A model generated the notes under the pieces. It was not told the origin of the DNA, did not search any database, and saw nothing but the letters and a program-made list of their open reading frames with translations. A DNA stretch of 64,000 nucleotides from Terriglobus aquaticus. Lineage in GTDB: Bacteria > Acidobacteriota > Terriglobia > Terriglobales > Acidobacteriaceae. The stretch is from assembly GCF_025685415.1 (NCBI RefSeq), contig NZ_JAGSYB010000001.1, forward strand, positions 3,534,001-3,598,000, written 5' to 3'. The position numbers and the translations under genes were made by a program. Positions 18,553-29,910 of the stretch are shown here, piece by piece; positions within the stretch are counted from its first letter, which is position 1; each line of letters begins with the position of its first letter.

Positions 18553-19346
18553 TTCGCCAGCCCGCGTGACGCAGCTTCTGCTTGGAGCTGAAGATCTCTC
18601 CGCTTCGCCAGAAAGATCAAAGCTCCAAGAGGCACGCCTGCGAACAAATACCAGGGAGCATAATCTACGCGGCTCGCATTAGCTGGTGGTATCGCAATCC
18701 AGAACAGCCGAAAGCCAAACTGGCTCGTCTGCCAGTTGAAAGACAACTGGCAGACGCCGAGAAGAGTAAACAGTAGCCAACGCCACTTCTTGCGAAGTGG
18801 TGTCCGAATGCAGAGGACGAAGGCGTAGAGCACCAGGCCGCCACACGCGAGCGTCAACACCGCCATGCAGTCGTTCCAAAACGGCTTACCCGCAAAGGTG
18901 AAACGGTTCGTCTCCTCTAACGACCGAGTAAGTCCGGTGGCATGGAAGCCGACGACCACGGGAGCATTCTCTTTCCTGATTCGCACGTTCGTGACAACCC
19001 AGGTAGTGTCGTTGAAGCCGTACTCCGTTATGACTTCAGAGTTCAACTGACTGCCGGACCGCAGCGAATGATAGCCGATGGTTTTCCGAGAGGTGGGCGG
19101 ACCTTCGGGAAAGAGTGCCTGCATTTTCGCCAGAGTTGGCTCTGTAGCGCCATCCCGCAACGATGCATCCATCTGTTGTTCGATCGCTTGAAAATCGCCG
19201 GAGCGCAGAAGCCCTATCAGCTTTGCCGACTCGCTTTCGTCCGCAGATCGCTCAGTAGCTGTCGAATTGCAGCCCGCGAATGTAAGGGCCGCGAGCATGC
19301 AGGTGCAGCAAAGGATTGTTCTTCTTCTGACCACGATGCGCACCAT
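18549..19346 (-). CDS. Predicted lipoprotein with C-terminal membrane helices
   Basis: I do not recognise a family. The 265 residues start with a basic segment and a hydrophobic stretch ending in the lipobox LTFAGC (Cys at about 26). A soluble region of about 130 residues follows, containing IGLLRSGDFQAIEQQMDASL, which resembles the start of DUF3887/DUF4019-like domains. Two or three hydrophobic segments then occupy the C-terminal third (AVLTLACGGLVLYAFVLC and WYLFAGVPLGALIFLA). The mix of a lipid anchor and C-terminal helices is unusual. It ends in a convergent TTAG overlap with the oxidoreductase gene. Confidence 0.7.
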   Translation of the reverse strand: MVRIVVRRRTILCCTCMLAALTFAGCNSTATERSADESESAKLIGLLRSGDFQAIEQQMDASLRDGATEPTLAKMQALFPEGPPTSRKTIGYHSLRSGSQLNSEVITEYGFNDTTWVVTNVRIRKENAPVVVGFHATGLTRSLEETNRFTFAGKPFWNDCMAVLTLACGGLVLYAFVLCIRTPLRKKWRWLLFTLLGVCQLSFNWQTSQFGFRLFWIAIPPANASRVDYAPWYLFAGVPLGALIFLAKRRDLQLQAEAASRGLAN

Positions 19347-19367
19347 CTTACGATGGCGCGCATCATG

Positions 19368-21221
<1,854 letters not shown>

Positions 21222-21289
21222 AATGAGTTCTATTTTATGTCGCGCTGCCGAACGGGGCTGTAGCCCGCGCTCAGAATCGGCCGCAGCGA

Positions 21290-21865
21290 TCAGTCGTGGC
21301 GTGCCGCTCCTGAGAGTTCCTTGGCTAGCCACAGACGGCCGGAGGCCCAGTCCCGATTCGCTGTCGCGGTTGAGATTTGGAGAAAGTCTGCCGTTTCCTG
21401 CACAGAAAGCCCACCGAAGATGCGCAGCTCCACAACCCTGGCCTGGCGCTCGTCAAGCTTCGCCAAGCGGTCCAGCAGTTCATCCACCTCGCTGAACAGG
21501 ATCGCTGGAGCCGCCGGTTCCGGCGTTTCGCTCAGGCACAGGGTCGTGTCCTCGCCGCCCCGCTTGCCGGCTTCTTTCTTCTCCTGGTGTGTGCGAAGAA
21601 TGCGCCGCATCATCTGTGCGGCGACACCGATCACCTGTGCGCGATTGGAAAAGTCGAGGCTGTGCTGGCTGAGTAATCGCAGGTAGGCCTCGCTGATCAG
21701 GGCCGTAGGCTGCAGCGTGTGGCCGCGCCGCTCGTTGCTCATGAAGATCGCAGCGACGCGATGCAGCTCCTCGTAAATCACCGGCATGAGCGAGTCGAGC
21801 GATCGTTGCGCCCCGGAGATCGCCCCACCCGGTTCCAACATCCTGTCCTGTTCCTGCGTTTGCAT
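21290..21865 (-). CDS. ECF-type RNA polymerase sigma factor
   Basis: A 191-residue ECF sigma factor. Region 2 covers [18 protein letters not shown] to [23 protein letters not shown], the pattern typical of the TIGR02999-like ECF group in Acidobacteriota and Planctomycetota. Region 4 is the helix-turn-helix [20 protein letters not shown]. Members of this group often neighbour receptor-type Ser/Thr kinases rather than a classical anti-sigma gene, and some ECF sigmas are switched on by phosphorylation. No anti-sigma gene adjoins it, and such a kinase lies at 27210. It is divergent from the Ig-like protein gene over 180 bases. Confidence 0.92.
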   Translation of the reverse strand: MQTQEQDRMLEPGGAISGAQRSLDSLMPVIYEELHRVAAIFMSNERRGHTLQPTALISEAYLRLLSQHSLDFSNRAQVIGVAAQMMRRILRTHQEKKEAGKRGGEDTTLCLSETPEPAAPAILFSEVDELLDRLAKLDERQARVVELRIFGGLSVQETADFLQISTATANRDWASGRLWLAKELSGAARHD

Positions 21866-22045
21866 CGACTGTGTCAGTCCAAGGAGAAATCAAAAGCCAG
21901 AGAAGAAATCTCGAGAAACCATCGCATCGCGCGATACGAACCGCTGACCGTTCCGGCGTTCTCTGTAGACAACAAATTCTGCCACCCGCCTTCACGAGTG
22001 TGTCCATACTCGCGCCGACGTGCGTGGTTTTGCAAAGGAATTCGC

Positions 22046-25000
22046 ATGGTCGCCAGCGGTTTTCTCCCGTCCCGCCCTCGTCACGCGCTGCTTGCCCGTT
22101 GTGCGCGCGCAATTTTCTGTTCCGCGTCGGTTCTTGCTACGGCCGCCGGCATCGCTCAGCAAGCTCCGCCAGCGGTTCAGGGGACGTCCGTGCCCGACGC
22201 AGCGGTTCCTGCCGTGATCTCTCCTTCGGTGTACGGGACCACCTTCTATGTCCTGAATCAGGACATGACCTCGCTCGCGCACTCCACGGCATCGTCGTAC
22301 CACGTGACGTGCCCTGCGCCAGCAGCAGCGACTTCGCCCTCAAGCCTGCCCAAGGCTCTCGCCAACGACACGCAGAACGGCTACGTGGTCGGGCCCGACG
22401 CGAACTCGACCGACGCGCTCACCGGGCTGCTGTTCGGCAGCAGCACCTGCCACACCACTGCTTCCAGCACGCTGCAGGGTGCCGCGCCGGCTCAGGCCTT
22501 CATCGCCAACGACGAGTTCCACGGGCGCGCCTTCACGCTTAACGCCTCCAGCTCCGGCGACCCAGACATCCTCACGCAGTACAGCAACCTGAGCACGGGA
22601 ACCGGCGACTCCATCAGCCGCACCTCTCGCACCAGCCTGGACAGCGGCGCGCAGTACACCTCCTTGCTAGTCGACGGGCGCGGACAATACGGCTTGGTCA
22701 TCGCCACCGAGCGCAAGACGGGCACCAGCCCTGGCAATCTGTGGGTCTACAGCCCAGGCATCAGCACTGCGTTCAAGATACTGGACCCCGCCGGCAATCC
22801 CTTGCCCGCCAGCAACGCCTTCATCGTCCCGGCGGTGAACGACGGCGGCGGCGACCTGCTGATCCTCGTGAACCAAGACAACTTGACCGCCGCCAACCTC
22901 GCTTCGGCGCCGCAGGACACAGTCCCGTTCACCATCATCGATCTCGGCCAACTGCAGCGGACCTTTTCCGCTGTTGTTGCCAGCGGCAACACGGTCACGT
23001 TGCCTTTTGTGAAGCAGATCAAAGCCACGCAAAACTACGCTGCCATGCTCGGCGCGGTATACGACCCCGTGTCCCGCCTGCTGTACGCGGTGGTCGGCAG
23101 CGGCTCGAACTCGGCGAGTAGCCTGCTCAGCTACAACCCATACACTCCCGACACGCCCAACGAAACCGTCGTTGGCGACGTGTCCACGGTTCCGTACACC
23201 TTCGGCGCCTATCCGCAATTGGCCGTCAACAGCGCTTCCGGAACGCTGCAGATCCTCACACCTTCGCCGTCGGCATTGTTCACCATCGGCATTACCGGGA
23301 CCGGCAACACAGCGGTCCAGGTAAACGGCACGCCTTTCAACGATTCCAACTTTCAACCGACCTATATTGCGGCGAACCCACTCTTCGGCCAAACCTATGT
23401 CGCGTCGGGCGACGGGCAGGTCGACATCCTCACGAAACCCTCTGCTTCACCGCTCCAGGCCAACCTCACGCTGAACGGGTCTGACACCGCCACTGCCGGG
23501 TCCAGCTACTACCTGCGCGGTCTGGCTCTGTACTCGCAGGGCGACAGCTCGCTCATCGGTGCAACCGTCACCATCACTGCAACGCCCGCGGGTGGATCAC
23601 CCTTTACGCTGGCCTCCACGACCGTGGGAGCCCTGGCGTACCCGGGCGGCAGCGTCCCCAGCCTCTCATTCACGCTGCCCGGCGTGTACACGCTGGTGGC
23701 CACGGTGCCCGCCACCGCCACACACGCGGCGATCACCTCCAACACCATGAGCGTCACCGTAGGTGACACGGCCAAGCCGTATCCCGGTGTATACCCCACC
23801 ACGCTTTCCCTCAGCGTGCCTGCCACCACCTCCAGCACCACCGTCACGGCGGCGCTCACGCTGGCAGGCAGCACGTATGCGCCCGGCGGCCGCATCGTCA
23901 TCAACGACGCCTCTGGTACCGAAGTGGGCCGCTACACCTTTACCGGCGCCGCCACGGCGTACCCGGTCCAGGTCTCTCTGACCCTGCCGCAGGGCCCGTC
24001 CACCTTGACGGCGGTCTACAACGGTGACGATCAGAACGCCGGCAGCGCCTCTTCCCCGGCCAGCATTACAGTTGGCGCCAGCTCCAGCCTCACCACACCC
24101 ACGCTCGCGCTGTCCGTGCCAACCTCCGCAACCGCGGGCGCAACCCTCTCCGGAACCGTGGCTTTCGTTTCCACCACCACGGACGCACCCACCGACACGA
24201 TCAGCATCTACGCCGTACCCGCGGGCACCACCACACCCATCACCCTCGCCACCATCCCCGCGGCGCAGGCCTTCACCACCGCCGGCAAGACGTTCACCTT
24301 CACCGCTCCAGCGGCAGGGCAGTACACGCTGCTGGCCTACTACCCCGGCGACAGCAAATACAACACCTCGCAGTCAAACCTTGGCTCGCTCACGGTCACC
24401 GCTCCCGCCGTAGCGACTACCGTTTCACTGAGTGGCGTAACCAACCAGGTTGCGGGCACCGGGTTCAACCTCTACGTCCGACTCACGAACGCGCAGTCCA
24501 CCGCAACCCCGACCGGGAACATCACAGTCCGGGGCGGCGCAACCAATGCCGTGGTTGCTACAGTCAGCGCTGCCCAGGCGCTTGTCTCCGGCGGCTTCGG
24601 CTTCCCGGTCACCCTGAGCATCAACGGCAGCTATACCTTCACGGCGTCCTACCCGGGCGACGCGAACTTCTCGCCTTCGACGGCTTCCCTTGTCGTGCAC
24701 GTGAAAGCGACACTTGCCCTGACCAACCTGTACGTGCCTGCTGGCGAAGTAAGCGGGACGAAGATCACCGGCACGCTGAACACCACGCTGGCTCCCGGCC
24801 TGCTGCCACCCACGGGCACGATCACCATCGTCGCGACAAAGGTCAGCAGCGGTGCTCAGACCACGCTTGCAACCATCGATGCTGCGACTACGGTTACCAC
24901 GCCCAACATCAGCTTCCAGTACCTTGCACCGGCTCCGTCCGGCCTGTATCGCGTGGACGCCAACTACAGCGGTGACGATAACTTCGTCGCGTCCTCCGCA

Positions 25001-26215
25001 CCCTTCATCAACTTCAATGCTTCCGATCCAACTACCATCCCAACGACTCTGGCGCTCAGTGTGCCGGCAACGTACCCGCCGAACGCCATCCTCGACGTCG
25101 GGGTTCAATTAGGGGCTCCAAACGCTGGGACGGCAGTTCCCAGCGGCAACATCACGGTTACGGTCAGTAAGCCCGGCACCACGATTACCCAGCCCAGCCC
25201 CGTGCCCGCGTACCTCGCGTTTACATCGGTCTGCCCGTGCGCTTCGGTTACGCTGACGGACCCTGGCACTTACACCATCACGGCTGTGTATGCCGGCGAC
25301 AGCAAGTTCAGCGGTTCGACCCAAACGGGCACGGTTCTGATCCAGCGCTCTACCGTTGCGATCCACTTAACCGGACCTGCCACGACAACCACGGGAGCTG
25401 CAGCGACCTATAACGTTGCACTTACCGGCTCCATTACTTCTCCCAATGCTGGCATCCTTCTAAGCTCCAAGGATGCGTCCGGCGCGAATGGTCCCTCCGG
25501 TGTGGTCTCCGGCACCAGCGGCTCTTCCGTGCTCACCTTCCTGACCGCAGGCACGTACACCATTACGGCCAACTTTGCCGGTGACGTTTCCAACCAACCT
25601 GCTACCGCAACGTTGACCACAGTAGTGACGGGCGCGCCGGCCGCTGGCTTCTCTATGACGCTCGACAACGCTTCAACTTCGAGTGTCAACACAGAACTCA
25701 CATCCAACACCGTCGTCGATGTTCCGTTTACGATCGCCGCACTCAATGGGTATAGCGGAACGGTCGTAATGGACGGCAGCCTGACGGAGATCGATGGTGG
25801 TCAACTCTCTGAGGACGCGTTCATCTACTACCTGGTCGACAGCAACGGAAATTCGGTTGCCGGCAATCTCGGAATTCGAGCAGTCTCCGTGACGCCTACC
25901 AGCACCGGATTGCACCTCAAGGTGCGCATGGCTGGTGAGAATGCACACTCTGCACTGCGCTCGCCGTTCGAACGGTCTCGTCGCCTTGTGCTGGCTGGGC
26001 TCTTCTTCGGGGGCGGCCTACTTCTGTGGCCACGGCGGCGGCTCTCCCCGCGCTTGCTGTGTTTATTACTCATCCTCTGCGCGATCGCGGGCGGCGGGGC
26101 TGTGGTGTCTGGCTGCGCCGCTTCTGAGGGCGTTCTACGGGTAGTGGTCACGGCGAGAAATCCTGCGACCAATGCGACCCAAACCATCTCCTTCCCCGTG
26201 CACTACACGCGATGA
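22046..26215 (+). CDS. Large secreted Ig-like domain repeat protein
   Basis: A 1389-residue surface protein. A long signal peptide ends near ATAAGIAQQA. Residues about 40-480 are Gly/Ser/Thr-rich with a repeated-strand pattern compatible with a beta-propeller. About 480-1290 is a string of bacterial Ig-like (Big_3-type) modules, each ending in a YxGDxx signature. The C-terminus has a hydrophobic helix (LVLAGLFFGGGLLLW), an Arg-rich stretch, a second hydrophobic segment ending VVSGCA, and a final beta-like segment. The start at 22046 is fixed by AAGGA six bases upstream. Adhesion or matrix binding is the usual guess for such proteins in Terriglobia. A hairpin terminator follows. Confidence 0.88.
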   Translation: MVASGFLPSRPRHALLARCARAIFCSASVLATAAGIAQQAPPAVQGTSVPDAAVPAVISPSVYGTTFYVLNQDMTSLAHSTASSYHVTCPAPAAATSPSSLPKALANDTQNGYVVGPDANSTDALTGLLFGSSTCHTTASSTLQGAAPAQAFIANDEFHGRAFTLNASSSGDPDILTQYSNLSTGTGDSISRTSRTSLDSGAQYTSLLVDGRGQYGLVIATERKTGTSPGNLWVYSPGISTAFKILDPAGNPLPASNAFIVPAVNDGGGDLLILVNQDNLTAANLASAPQDTVPFTIIDLGQLQRTFSAVVASGNTVTLPFVKQIKATQNYAAMLGAVYDPVSRLLYAVVGSGSNSASSLLSYNPYTPDTPNETVVGDVSTVPYTFGAYPQLAVNSASGTLQILTPSPSALFTIGITGTGNTAVQVNGTPFNDSNFQPTYIAANPLFGQTYVASGDGQVDILTKPSASPLQANLTLNGSDTATAGSSYYLRGLALYSQGDSSLIGATVTITATPAGGSPFTLASTTVGALAYPGGSVPSLSFTLPGVYTLVATVPATATHAAITSNTMSVTVGDTAKPYPGVYPTTLSLSVPATTSSTTVTAALTLAGSTYAPGGRIVINDASGTEVGRYTFTGAATAYPVQVSLTLPQGPSTLTAVYNGDDQNAGSASSPASITVGASSSLTTPTLALSVPTSATAGATLSGTVAFVSTTTDAPTDTISIYAVPAGTTTPITLATIPAAQAFTTAGKTFTFTAPAAGQYTLLAYYPGDSKYNTSQSNLGSLTVTAPAVATTVSLSGVTNQVAGTGFNLYVRLTNAQSTATPTGNITVRGGATNAVVATVSAAQALVSGGFGFPVTLSINGSYTFTASYPGDANFSPSTASLVVHVKATLALTNLYVPAGEVSGTKITGTLNTTLAPGLLPPTGTITIVATKVSSGAQTTLATIDAATTVTTPNISFQYLAPAPSGLYRVDANYSGDDNFVASSAPFINFNASDPTTIPTTLALSVPATYPPNAILDVGVQLGAPNAGTAVPSGNITVTVSKPGTTITQPSPVPAYLAFTSVCPCASVTLTDPGTYTITAVYAGDSKFSGSTQTGTVLIQRSTVAIHLTGPATTTTGAAATYNVALTGSITSPNAGILLSSKDASGANGPSGVVSGTSGSSVLTFLTAGTYTITANFAGDVSNQPATATLTTVVTGAPAAGFSMTLDNASTSSVNTELTSNTVVDVPFTIAALNGYSGTVVMDGSLTEIDGGQLSEDAFIYYLVDSNGNSVAGNLGIRAVSVTPTSTGLHLKVRMAGENAHSALRSPFERSRRLVLAGLFFGGGLLLWPRRRLSPRLLCLLLILCAIAGGGAVVSGCAASEGVLRVVVTARNPATNATQTISFPVHYTR
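24017..25588 (+). repeat. Six Ig-like modules marked by a recurring YxGD signature
   Basis: The [YF]xGD codon signature begins at 24017, 24341, 24650, 24965, 25289 and 25574. Spacings are 324, 309, 315, 324 and 285 bases, all multiples of three. The variants read YNGDDQ, YPGDSK, YPGDAN, YSGDDN, YAGDSK and FAGDVS. Repeat length is therefore about 95-108 residues. The copies are well diverged at DNA level, so this is an old array rather than a recent tandem expansion. Confidence 0.85.
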
Positions 26216-26219
26216 CGGT

Positions 26220-26258
26220 TCGGGCGTCGAGAGCTCTCCCAGGGTCTCGGACGCCCGA
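26220..26258 (+). terminator. Probable terminator after the Ig-like protein gene
   Basis: A 13-bp imperfect stem with one bulged base, between TCGGGCGTCGAGA (26220-26232) and TCTCGGACGCCCGA (26245-26258), starts a few bases after the stop codon. The T-tract is weak (TTCTGCG), so termination may be inefficient. Confidence 0.6.
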
Positions 26259-26342
26259 TTCTGCGTGTTCCTCAACTTCACCGCATGTGTCCGATTGCTC
26301 GTTCACATCTGTTGACCTGACCCGAAACCATTCGGAATCGCC

Positions 26343-27176
26343 ATGCTACAAATCCTCAAGCTAGGCCCATTCAGCTTTTACACTTTTGGCCTGCTCTTCG
26401 CCGCCAGCATCTGCCTGGGCACGGCTCTGTTTCTTCGCTACTTTCGTGAGCACAGCATCCGCGTCAACCCGGTCTCGCTCTCGACCACGCTGATCGTTGC
26501 GGGATTTCTGGGCGCAAAGCTGGACAACTTCCTCGTGCTCTCCACGTACCTACTGCACCGCGACACTGCGGGGCTGGACTTCTTCCGCGGCGGGTACACC
26601 TATCTTGGTTGTGTGCTCGGCGGAGTTCTGGCAGGCGTGGCCTACATCCATCTGCATCGCATGCCGTGGCTGCGCTCGCTGGACTCGCTGTATAGCATCG
26701 CGCCTGCCTATGCTCTGGGCCGTGTCGGTTGTTTCCTGGCCGGCGACGGCGACTACGGACAGCCCTCTACGTTGCCCTGGGCTGTCGCCTTCCCGCACGG
26801 TCTGACACCGTCTCTCGTGCGCGTTCACCCGACGATGCTCTACAGCTCACTGTGGGAGCTCGCGATATTTCTCATCCTCGTGCGAGTGGATCGCAGACAG
26901 AGCAGGCCCGGCGTATTGTTCGGGTCGTACCTCCTGCTCAGCAGCGCGGGCCGCTTCAGCGTCGAGTTCCTGAGCCGCAATCTCGTGCTCGCATGGCGAA
27001 TGACCGAAGCCCAGGTGGTGAGCCTCGTTCTCTTCACGATAGGCTGCGTGACGCTGATCGCCGTTTCAACGCTGCCCGGCAAAGCAATAGCCCTGCTCGC
27101 ACGCCCGACGCTCGACTCCGCAAAACGCCTGCGCAAAATGCATGACGGGTCCGTGGCCTGCGTGGTACATCTCTAA
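26343..27176 (+). CDS. Prolipoprotein diacylglyceryl transferase paralogue (Lgt-like)
   Basis: A 277-residue integral membrane protein with about seven helices. The segment RVHPTMLYSSLWELAIFLIL matches the Lgt HPTQLYE block, and GGYTYLGCVLGGVLAGVAYI matches the early G-rich helix. The Lgt signature GR-x-GNF-x-NGE is replaced here by GRVGCFLAGDGDYGQPSTLP: the arginine is kept but the Asn residues are not. It is either a diverged Lgt or a paralogue acting on another acceptor. Its place between an Ig-like surface protein ending in VVSGCA and a receptor kinase suggests a dedicated role in that module; this is inference. Confidence 0.78.
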   Translation: MLQILKLGPFSFYTFGLLFAASICLGTALFLRYFREHSIRVNPVSLSTTLIVAGFLGAKLDNFLVLSTYLLHRDTAGLDFFRGGYTYLGCVLGGVLAGVAYIHLHRMPWLRSLDSLYSIAPAYALGRVGCFLAGDGDYGQPSTLPWAVAFPHGLTPSLVRVHPTMLYSSLWELAIFLILVRVDRRQSRPGVLFGSYLLLSSAGRFSVEFLSRNLVLAWRMTEAQVVSLVLFTIGCVTLIAVSTLPGKAIALLARPTLDSAKRLRKMHDGSVACVVHL

Positions 27177-27209
27177 CCATCCTCATCGCCTCAGCACAGG
27201 AGCACCCGA

Positions 27210-29804
27210 GTGACCGCCGCACACTGGGCTGAAGTTCGCGCGTTACTGGAACAGACGCTGGAGCTGCATCCCGCCGAACGTGAATCGTTTCTTGCCGCCT
27301 CTGCCGCCGATCTTTCCGTTCTCACCGAAGTGCACCAACTGCTCTCGTTTGAGGACTGGGCAGCGTCTGCGTTCTCCATCGACGCCTGGCAGCACGAGAC
27401 ACCTCGCCCGCTTCCGGAAGGCGCTCTCGACAACTCGACCTTCGGCAGCTACCGCATCCTGCGCCAGCTTGGCCGCGGTGGCATGGGTACGGTCTACCTG
27501 GCAGAGCGCGCCGACGGCACCTACGAGCAGAAGGTCGCCGTCAAGGTCCTGCAGGAAGAGATCTTCACCCCTGCACTGGCAGAACGCTTTCGCCGCGAAC
27601 GACAAATCCTCGCGCAACTCGCTCATCCCGGCATCGCCCGTTTGCTGGATGGCGGCGTGCTTGCGGACGGCCGCCCTTACCTAGTGCTCGAGTACGTGGA
27701 CGGCATCCCCATCGACCGCTATTGCGACGAGCATGCGCTCACCCTAACGCAACGCCTGCGCCTCTTCCTCCGCGTTGCAGAGGTGGTTCAGTCCGCGCAT
27801 CAGCAACTGGTGTTGCACCTTGACCTGAAGCCGGCAAACATCTTCGTCACGACCGAAGGCGAACCACGGCTGCTCGACTTCGGCCTGGCACGCATCCTGT
27901 CCAACGCCGAAGCTCACACCGAAACCACGGTCCGGCAGCTGACTCCGCGCTACGCCAGCCCTGAACAGGCAAACGGCTCATCGCTTGGCGTAGCCAGCGA
28001 TGTCTTTTCATTGTCGACGCTGCTCTACCGCCTGCTGACCGGAACGCTGCCGTATCCCATCGAAGAAGTCCTTCCACTCACCGCCATTCGCATCCTGAAT
28101 GAGACGGCGCCGCAAGCACCCAGCCTGCATAACCCGGAGCTGAAAGGCGATCTCGACAACATCCTGCTGCAAGGCCTGCGCAAGGAACCGCAGCGGCGCT
28201 ATCCCACTGTTGCCGCACTTGCAGAGGACCTGGAGCGCCATCTGCAGATGAGGCCCGTGCGCGCCCACGCGGACAGCTTCGCCTACCGCGCAGGCAAGTT
28301 CCTGCGGCGCAACCGGCTGGAAGCCATCGCTGTGGCGGCAGCGCTTGCCGTGGTCGCCGGCAGCGGTGTTGCCGTGCTGCACTCCGCAACGGTTGCGCGG
28401 CGCGAGCGGAACGCGGCCGAGCGCCGTCTTGCCGACATTCAGAACCTCGCGCGCTTCTACGTGACGGATCTCTACGCATCGCTGAACGACATTCCCGGCA
28501 CCCTCACCGTTCGCAAACAGATGACGGCCGAGGCCGTGAAGTACCTGCAATCCATGCGGGAGGAGCGCAACGGAGATCCCAAGTTCTCGGTCGATCTCGC
28601 GAACGGCCTCTTTGAAATGGCCAAGACCGAGGGCTTTCCCAATCAACCCAGCCTTGGCGATCTGCATGGCGCACAAAGCGTTCTGAGCCTCGCCCGGCAG
28701 ATGGTGGAGCTGCACGCGCTGCAGGTTCCGGACGATCCGAAAACGCCCGCGCGCCGCGGCCTGCTTGACGCATCTCAGGCGAACATCTCCAACGCGCTGG
28801 GCGACGTAGCGGGCGCAGTCGCGCTGGAACAGAGAGCATGGGACGAAGTGCAGCCGGTGCTGCAAGGGCCCAAGTCCAATCGCTGGATGCAGATTGCAAC
28901 GTACTGCTTCTTCGACTCCATCTATCTCGCAAGCCGCGATCAGTTCAGCATGGCCGACCCTGCCGAAGCCCTGCGATGGGTCGACCGCGCCGAAGCTCTT
29001 CTGCTGGACCTTGGCCGCGACAAGCCGGAGTTTCGTCAGCAGCCCCTGTACATCACGCAGCTTGCGCAGGTCCGGTTCACCAAGGCGAATCTGCTGGATC
29101 AGCTGAACCGGGACGACGAGGCTCGCCAGTACTACCTGCAGGCCATGCACGATGCCGACGGACAGAACGCGGAGCACAGCATTGAAATCGCGGAGCACGT
29201 CCGCAAGTCCCATCTCCACTACGCGGAGTTTCTGCTCGCGCATGGGCAAGTCAAGGAAGCAGTGGAAGTGTCGGCAAATCTGCGGCCACCCGAAGCTCCT
29301 GCACGCACCGTGGACCAGGGCAACTTCGATGAATCCGAGTACGCGATTCAGACGCGGTGGTGGGCCGTGCTTCAGGCAGCACAGGGCAACACGCAGGCTG
29401 CACGGCTGTACATGGAGAAGAGCATCACTGCGTCCCGCCGCCTGATGAACTCAGCCCCCGAGGATCAGACACTGCGGAGCCTGCACGTGATCGGGTTGAT
29501 TCAGTTCGCCGGGTTGCCAGGAACGGATGCTACGACCGCTCGCAGCCTGCTGCTGGAAGCGCAACAGCTTCTGAGTGAGTTCACCTCACACCAGCCACTC
29601 GTGCTCGGGGCCAGGATGATGGAGGCGCAGGTTCAGCTTGGCTTAGCAAATCTTGCGAAGAAGAGCGGCGCAGCTACGGACCAGGAAGACCACCTGCGCA
29701 AAGCGCGGAACATCTTGGAGTCCGTTGCGAAGAACCGCCAACCCTTCAAAGATCTATCGCTGCTTCAGCAGCAGGCATCCGCTTCCATCACGCCCAAAAC
29801 CTAG
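27210..29804 (+). CDS. Receptor-type Ser/Thr protein kinase with periplasmic TPR-like domain
   Basis: An 864-residue kinase. Residues about 80-350 form the kinase domain: G-loop LGRGGMGTVYLAE, Lys112 in VAVKVLQ, catalytic loop LHLDLKPANIFV (203-214) and LLDFGLARIL (DFG at 223). The RD arginine is Leu (HLD), so activation may not need activation-loop phosphorylation. One membrane helix at about 372-392 (AIAVAAALAVVAGSGVAVL) is followed by about 470 helical residues of TPR-like type outside the membrane. The start is GTG with AGGAG seven bases upstream. It follows the Lgt-like gene by 33 bases. It is the likely partner of the ECF sigma factor encoded at 21290. Confidence 0.92.
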   Translation: MTAAHWAEVRALLEQTLELHPAERESFLAASAADLSVLTEVHQLLSFEDWAASAFSIDAWQHETPRPLPEGALDNSTFGSYRILRQLGRGGMGTVYLAERADGTYEQKVAVKVLQEEIFTPALAERFRRERQILAQLAHPGIARLLDGGVLADGRPYLVLEYVDGIPIDRYCDEHALTLTQRLRLFLRVAEVVQSAHQQLVLHLDLKPANIFVTTEGEPRLLDFGLARILSNAEAHTETTVRQLTPRYASPEQANGSSLGVASDVFSLSTLLYRLLTGTLPYPIEEVLPLTAIRILNETAPQAPSLHNPELKGDLDNILLQGLRKEPQRRYPTVAALAEDLERHLQMRPVRAHADSFAYRAGKFLRRNRLEAIAVAAALAVVAGSGVAVLHSATVARRERNAAERRLADIQNLARFYVTDLYASLNDIPGTLTVRKQMTAEAVKYLQSMREERNGDPKFSVDLANGLFEMAKTEGFPNQPSLGDLHGAQSVLSLARQMVELHALQVPDDPKTPARRGLLDASQANISNALGDVAGAVALEQRAWDEVQPVLQGPKSNRWMQIATYCFFDSIYLASRDQFSMADPAEALRWVDRAEALLLDLGRDKPEFRQQPLYITQLAQVRFTKANLLDQLNRDDEARQYYLQAMHDADGQNAEHSIEIAEHVRKSHLHYAEFLLAHGQVKEAVEVSANLRPPEAPARTVDQGNFDESEYAIQTRWWAVLQAAQGNTQAARLYMEKSITASRRLMNSAPEDQTLRSLHVIGLIQFAGLPGTDATTARSLLLEAQQLLSEFTSHQPLVLGARMMEAQVQLGLANLAKKSGAATDQEDHLRKARNILESVAKNRQPFKDLSLLQQQASASITPKT

Positions 29805-29910
29805 CCCGCTCCTGCCATCGATAGGTGTGGGCACTTCGTCGAGAAGCCCATGAAAGCAATCAAGTACAACTTGCCAGGGTGAGAGCAGATACCTCGGCCA
29901 ACGCGAGCAG

